Source of the DNA: Nissolia schottii
Taxonomy: Eukaryota > Streptophyta > Magnoliopsida > Fabales > Fabaceae
DNA: 64,000 bases
NCBI GenBank assembly: GCA_003254905.1
Contig: QANU01064559.1
Location: forward strand, 454,313-518,312
Reading direction: 5' to 3'
Positions within the stretch are counted from its first letter, which is position 1; each line of letters begins with the position of its first letter. Positions 61,685 through 64,000 of the stretch are shown in pieces. The position numbers were made by a program, and so were the translations under genes. The notes under the pieces are model-generated. The model worked only from the letters and a program-made list of their open reading frames with translations. It did no database searches and was not told where the DNA came from.

Positions 61685-63590
61685 GATATGTAAGTACTTA
61701 ATAAATTCAGAAGTATGCCTGAACTCTGGACTGAGGCAAGCAATTCCGATCAACCTTAGCTATAAGCTCTTGTAAGTCTCTGAAAATTTATGCATTCCCC
61801 AAAGGTCTTTTATAATAACATCAATTGACCAAATAAAATAATTGTAAAATACTAATATATGGATAGCATGTATACCATGATTTAACTAAAAGTAAAATAA
61901 AATAAAAGGAACGGTGGGTTGCAGTTAGATTACAACTTATATATATTTAGAAGTTAGAAAGACATGAACCATACCATATACATGTCGATGCGTGATTTTG
62001 TCACTTTCACCTACTTTAAAATTGCAAATCCCGCTAACTAATAATTATAATATGTTAGTCACATATATTTTTTAAAAGAAAATTTAATTTTAATTTTAAT
62101 GAGACAGAGACAAATTCTGTTGAGAAACAAATTTCTGTTGTGATGACTATGTGTGTTATGTTTACATGTTTGTTCAATGTAACAGAAGGAAGATAAGAGA
62201 TAGAGAGATGGAGAGATAGATTATAATATTTATGTGTTAAGTGTAGGTTTTAAAGAATTTAAAGGTCCACCAACCGGCGGTTAGAGTTTTTGAACACAAC
62301 ATTTCTAAGCAAACAACCACTTCTTTCTTTCTTTCTTCCTTCTTCCTATTCTCTATATGGTTTTGTTGTTACGCCACCTAGACCTTTCTATTCTTTCTGT
62401 CTTCGTTAATTAATAAATAAATAAATTAAATTAAATTGAGGAAAATATGTAGTTTTAATTATTTAAGGATAATCAGATCAACAGCTAAAGGGTTAAGTAG
62501 TATTTCTCTTTAGTCATGTGTTCAAATTCTTTTCGGGAGGACAAAAAATAACCAATTATCTCTATTTCAATGGTCATGTGTTGGAACTTGTGAGATAAAA
62601 TATATCGTTTGTTTTCTTGTCTGTTGAAGTTTACAAGTTATTCTAATGAGTCTAGAGTAATTAGTTTGACAAAGCTGAAATATACCTTGGTAGTAAAAAG
62701 GAAAATCTAAGGACAACCAGATTTTAAAAGATGTTTAATTATAATGTTAGAGCATTTCATGGTTAGTGAAAATTTTTTTACACAAGCATCTAACTATGTT
62801 TTGACATATTATTAGCACAAATGGACCTTTGAGTTAGTAAAGACGAGAATTAACTATTTTTATTGATGTGGAAAAACAGAATTGCATGCCTTTGTAATGT
62901 TTACAATGACATTATAAGTTTAGGTTAAGAGGAATATAGTTCTAGTTGAGAGTCAAATTATATCTCTAAGCTCAACAAATGTTTATAAAAATATTTATCA
63001 ATGACTCACAAGTGAGAAAATCTAAATATTGAATTTAAATCACAACAATACATGAACAGAAAATCAATTGTATGAGTTAACTCAATCCAAGTTTGACTTC
63101 ATCTATAAAGTTTTAAAGTAATAGGATAAATATATAATGAAATAATATATATAATCAATGAAGACTTTACAAGGAAAAATTAATTACATTAATGAAATGA
63201 TAAATATTAAATTTAAAGCATAATAAAAATAAATAAAAAGACTAATCAAATAAAGTATTTTTTTATTAAAAATGTTACATGTGCACCTAATTTTATACAT
63301 CCATACATACACCATTAATAATGCACAAACTTTATTCTCATGAGTGCACAAACATTACAAACTTATAGATGATATTCTCAATTATACTTAATTAAGTGCA
63401 CAAAAATTATAAGTATTAAAATACAAACTTTATGTATATAAGTATAGGATGTATATATAATATATATTTTTTAGTATACGTATGACACGACTCTTTTTCA
63501 CTAAATTACTTTCATACTATTTCCTATCAAAGTTTTTTCTATTCCGTTTGTCACACGTGACATTCTTCAATAAATGATTGATGTTGAAAT
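59890..63590. repeat. segmental duplicate A2-C2-B3
   Basis: Second copy of the BEL1 upstream block (47,325-51,400) in the same order, more diverged in its first kilobase. It lacks the 815-bp transposon found at 49,677-50,491. It has gained an (AT)n tract at 61,636-61,683 and some unique sequence near 63,230-63,480. No gene content. Confidence 0.85.
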
Positions 63591-64000
63591 TTACTAATTA
63601 TCTACTCCTTTTTCTTCCAATACCAATTTTTCCACTTTATATCACACACGACACCATTATATAAATAAAACTACAAAAATAAAAACGAAAGTAGTTGGCG
63701 TTGGGAAGTAAGCAATATCTTTCATAATAAATAACATTTTTTTTCAATGTACCAAAGAATAAAAAAACCACATTTTTTTCATTGGTTGGTGCCCCCTTTG
63801 TCTCATTGAATAATAATAATAACAATAATAATAACAATAATAATAATAATTTGAAAAAGAAGAAGAAGAAATCTATATATCTTGGGATTGCCACTTGTCT
63901 TGGCTTCTCCAAACAGTGGATTCTTGTCTCTCTTCAACCTCTTCTCACTACACACTTTCCATCTCTCTTCTCTCCCTCCTAACCCTTCTTGTTCCTTCTC
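63591..64000 (+). promoter_or_regulatory. duplicated BEL1-like proximal promoter and 5' UTR start
   Basis: Matches 51,440-51,850 closely: CATTGGTTGGTGCCCCCTTT, the AATAAT microsatellite, ATCTATATATCTTGGGATTG, CCACTTGTCTTGGCTTC, CTTCTCACTACACACTTTCC and AACCCTTCTTGTTCCTTCTC. The window ends about ten bases before where the first leader exon of the known gene ends. It should be the start of another transcription unit. Confidence 0.8.

Overview
The window is nuclear DNA from a flowering plant, very probably a dicot and possibly a legume. It is AT-rich, has long intergenic distances, and its genes are split into many exons with GT-AG introns. It carries plant-specific families (BEL1-like TALE homeobox, apoplastic GH35 beta-galactosidase, h-type thioredoxin), plant SINEs and MITEs, and a gypsy-type solo LTR. 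There are two assembly blemishes: 175 N's at 14,502-14,676 and a single N at 24,550.

Layout. 1-2,760: remnants of a palindrome-rich transposon, then repeats of a degenerate family that reappears at 8,500-9,900. 3,973-7,645 (minus): a nine-exon organellar Obg/CgtA GTPase. 10,064-13,023 (minus): a seven-exon LisH-CTLH-CRA protein of the GID8/CTLH E3-ligase type. 15,564-17,763 (plus): a three-exon thioredoxin h with a one-base frameshift in exon 1. 18,563-24,711 (minus): an 18-exon secreted beta-galactosidase whose exon 1 is cut by the single N. Its introns hold two SINEs and several MITEs. 24,720-42,200: a gene-poor accessory region with a decayed copia Gag fragment, a five-unit 32-bp hairpin minisatellite, a 258-bp tandem array and a pair of inverted arms about 0.45 kb long. 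42,201-43,415 (plus): a five-exon 209-aa membrane protein of unknown function. 45,268-46,740: a broken HGSNAT-like acyltransferase pseudogene. 53,810-56,851 (plus): an intact four-exon BEL1-like homeodomain gene with a 1.77-kb intron in its 5' UTR. 57,821-59,480: a solo LTR with a perfect 5-bp target duplication. 59,729-59,801: a tRNA-Ala(AGC)-like sequence with mismatches.

The most interesting large-scale feature is a segmental duplication. The whole region upstream of the BEL1-like gene (about 47,328-51,859, including its first 5' UTR exon) is repeated at about 59,890-64,000. The window ends inside the duplicated 5' UTR, so a second, tandem BEL1-like gene is expected just beyond the right edge. 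Partial older copies of the same upstream DNA lie at 30,948-32,000 and 46,868-47,315. A transposon present in only one copy lets insertion be ordered after duplication.

The genes look like ordinary neighbours, not a functional cluster. They serve organelle ribosome/GTPase function, ubiquitin ligase scaffolding, redox, cell-wall galactan turnover and developmental transcription. I saw no sign of a biosynthetic cluster or defence island.
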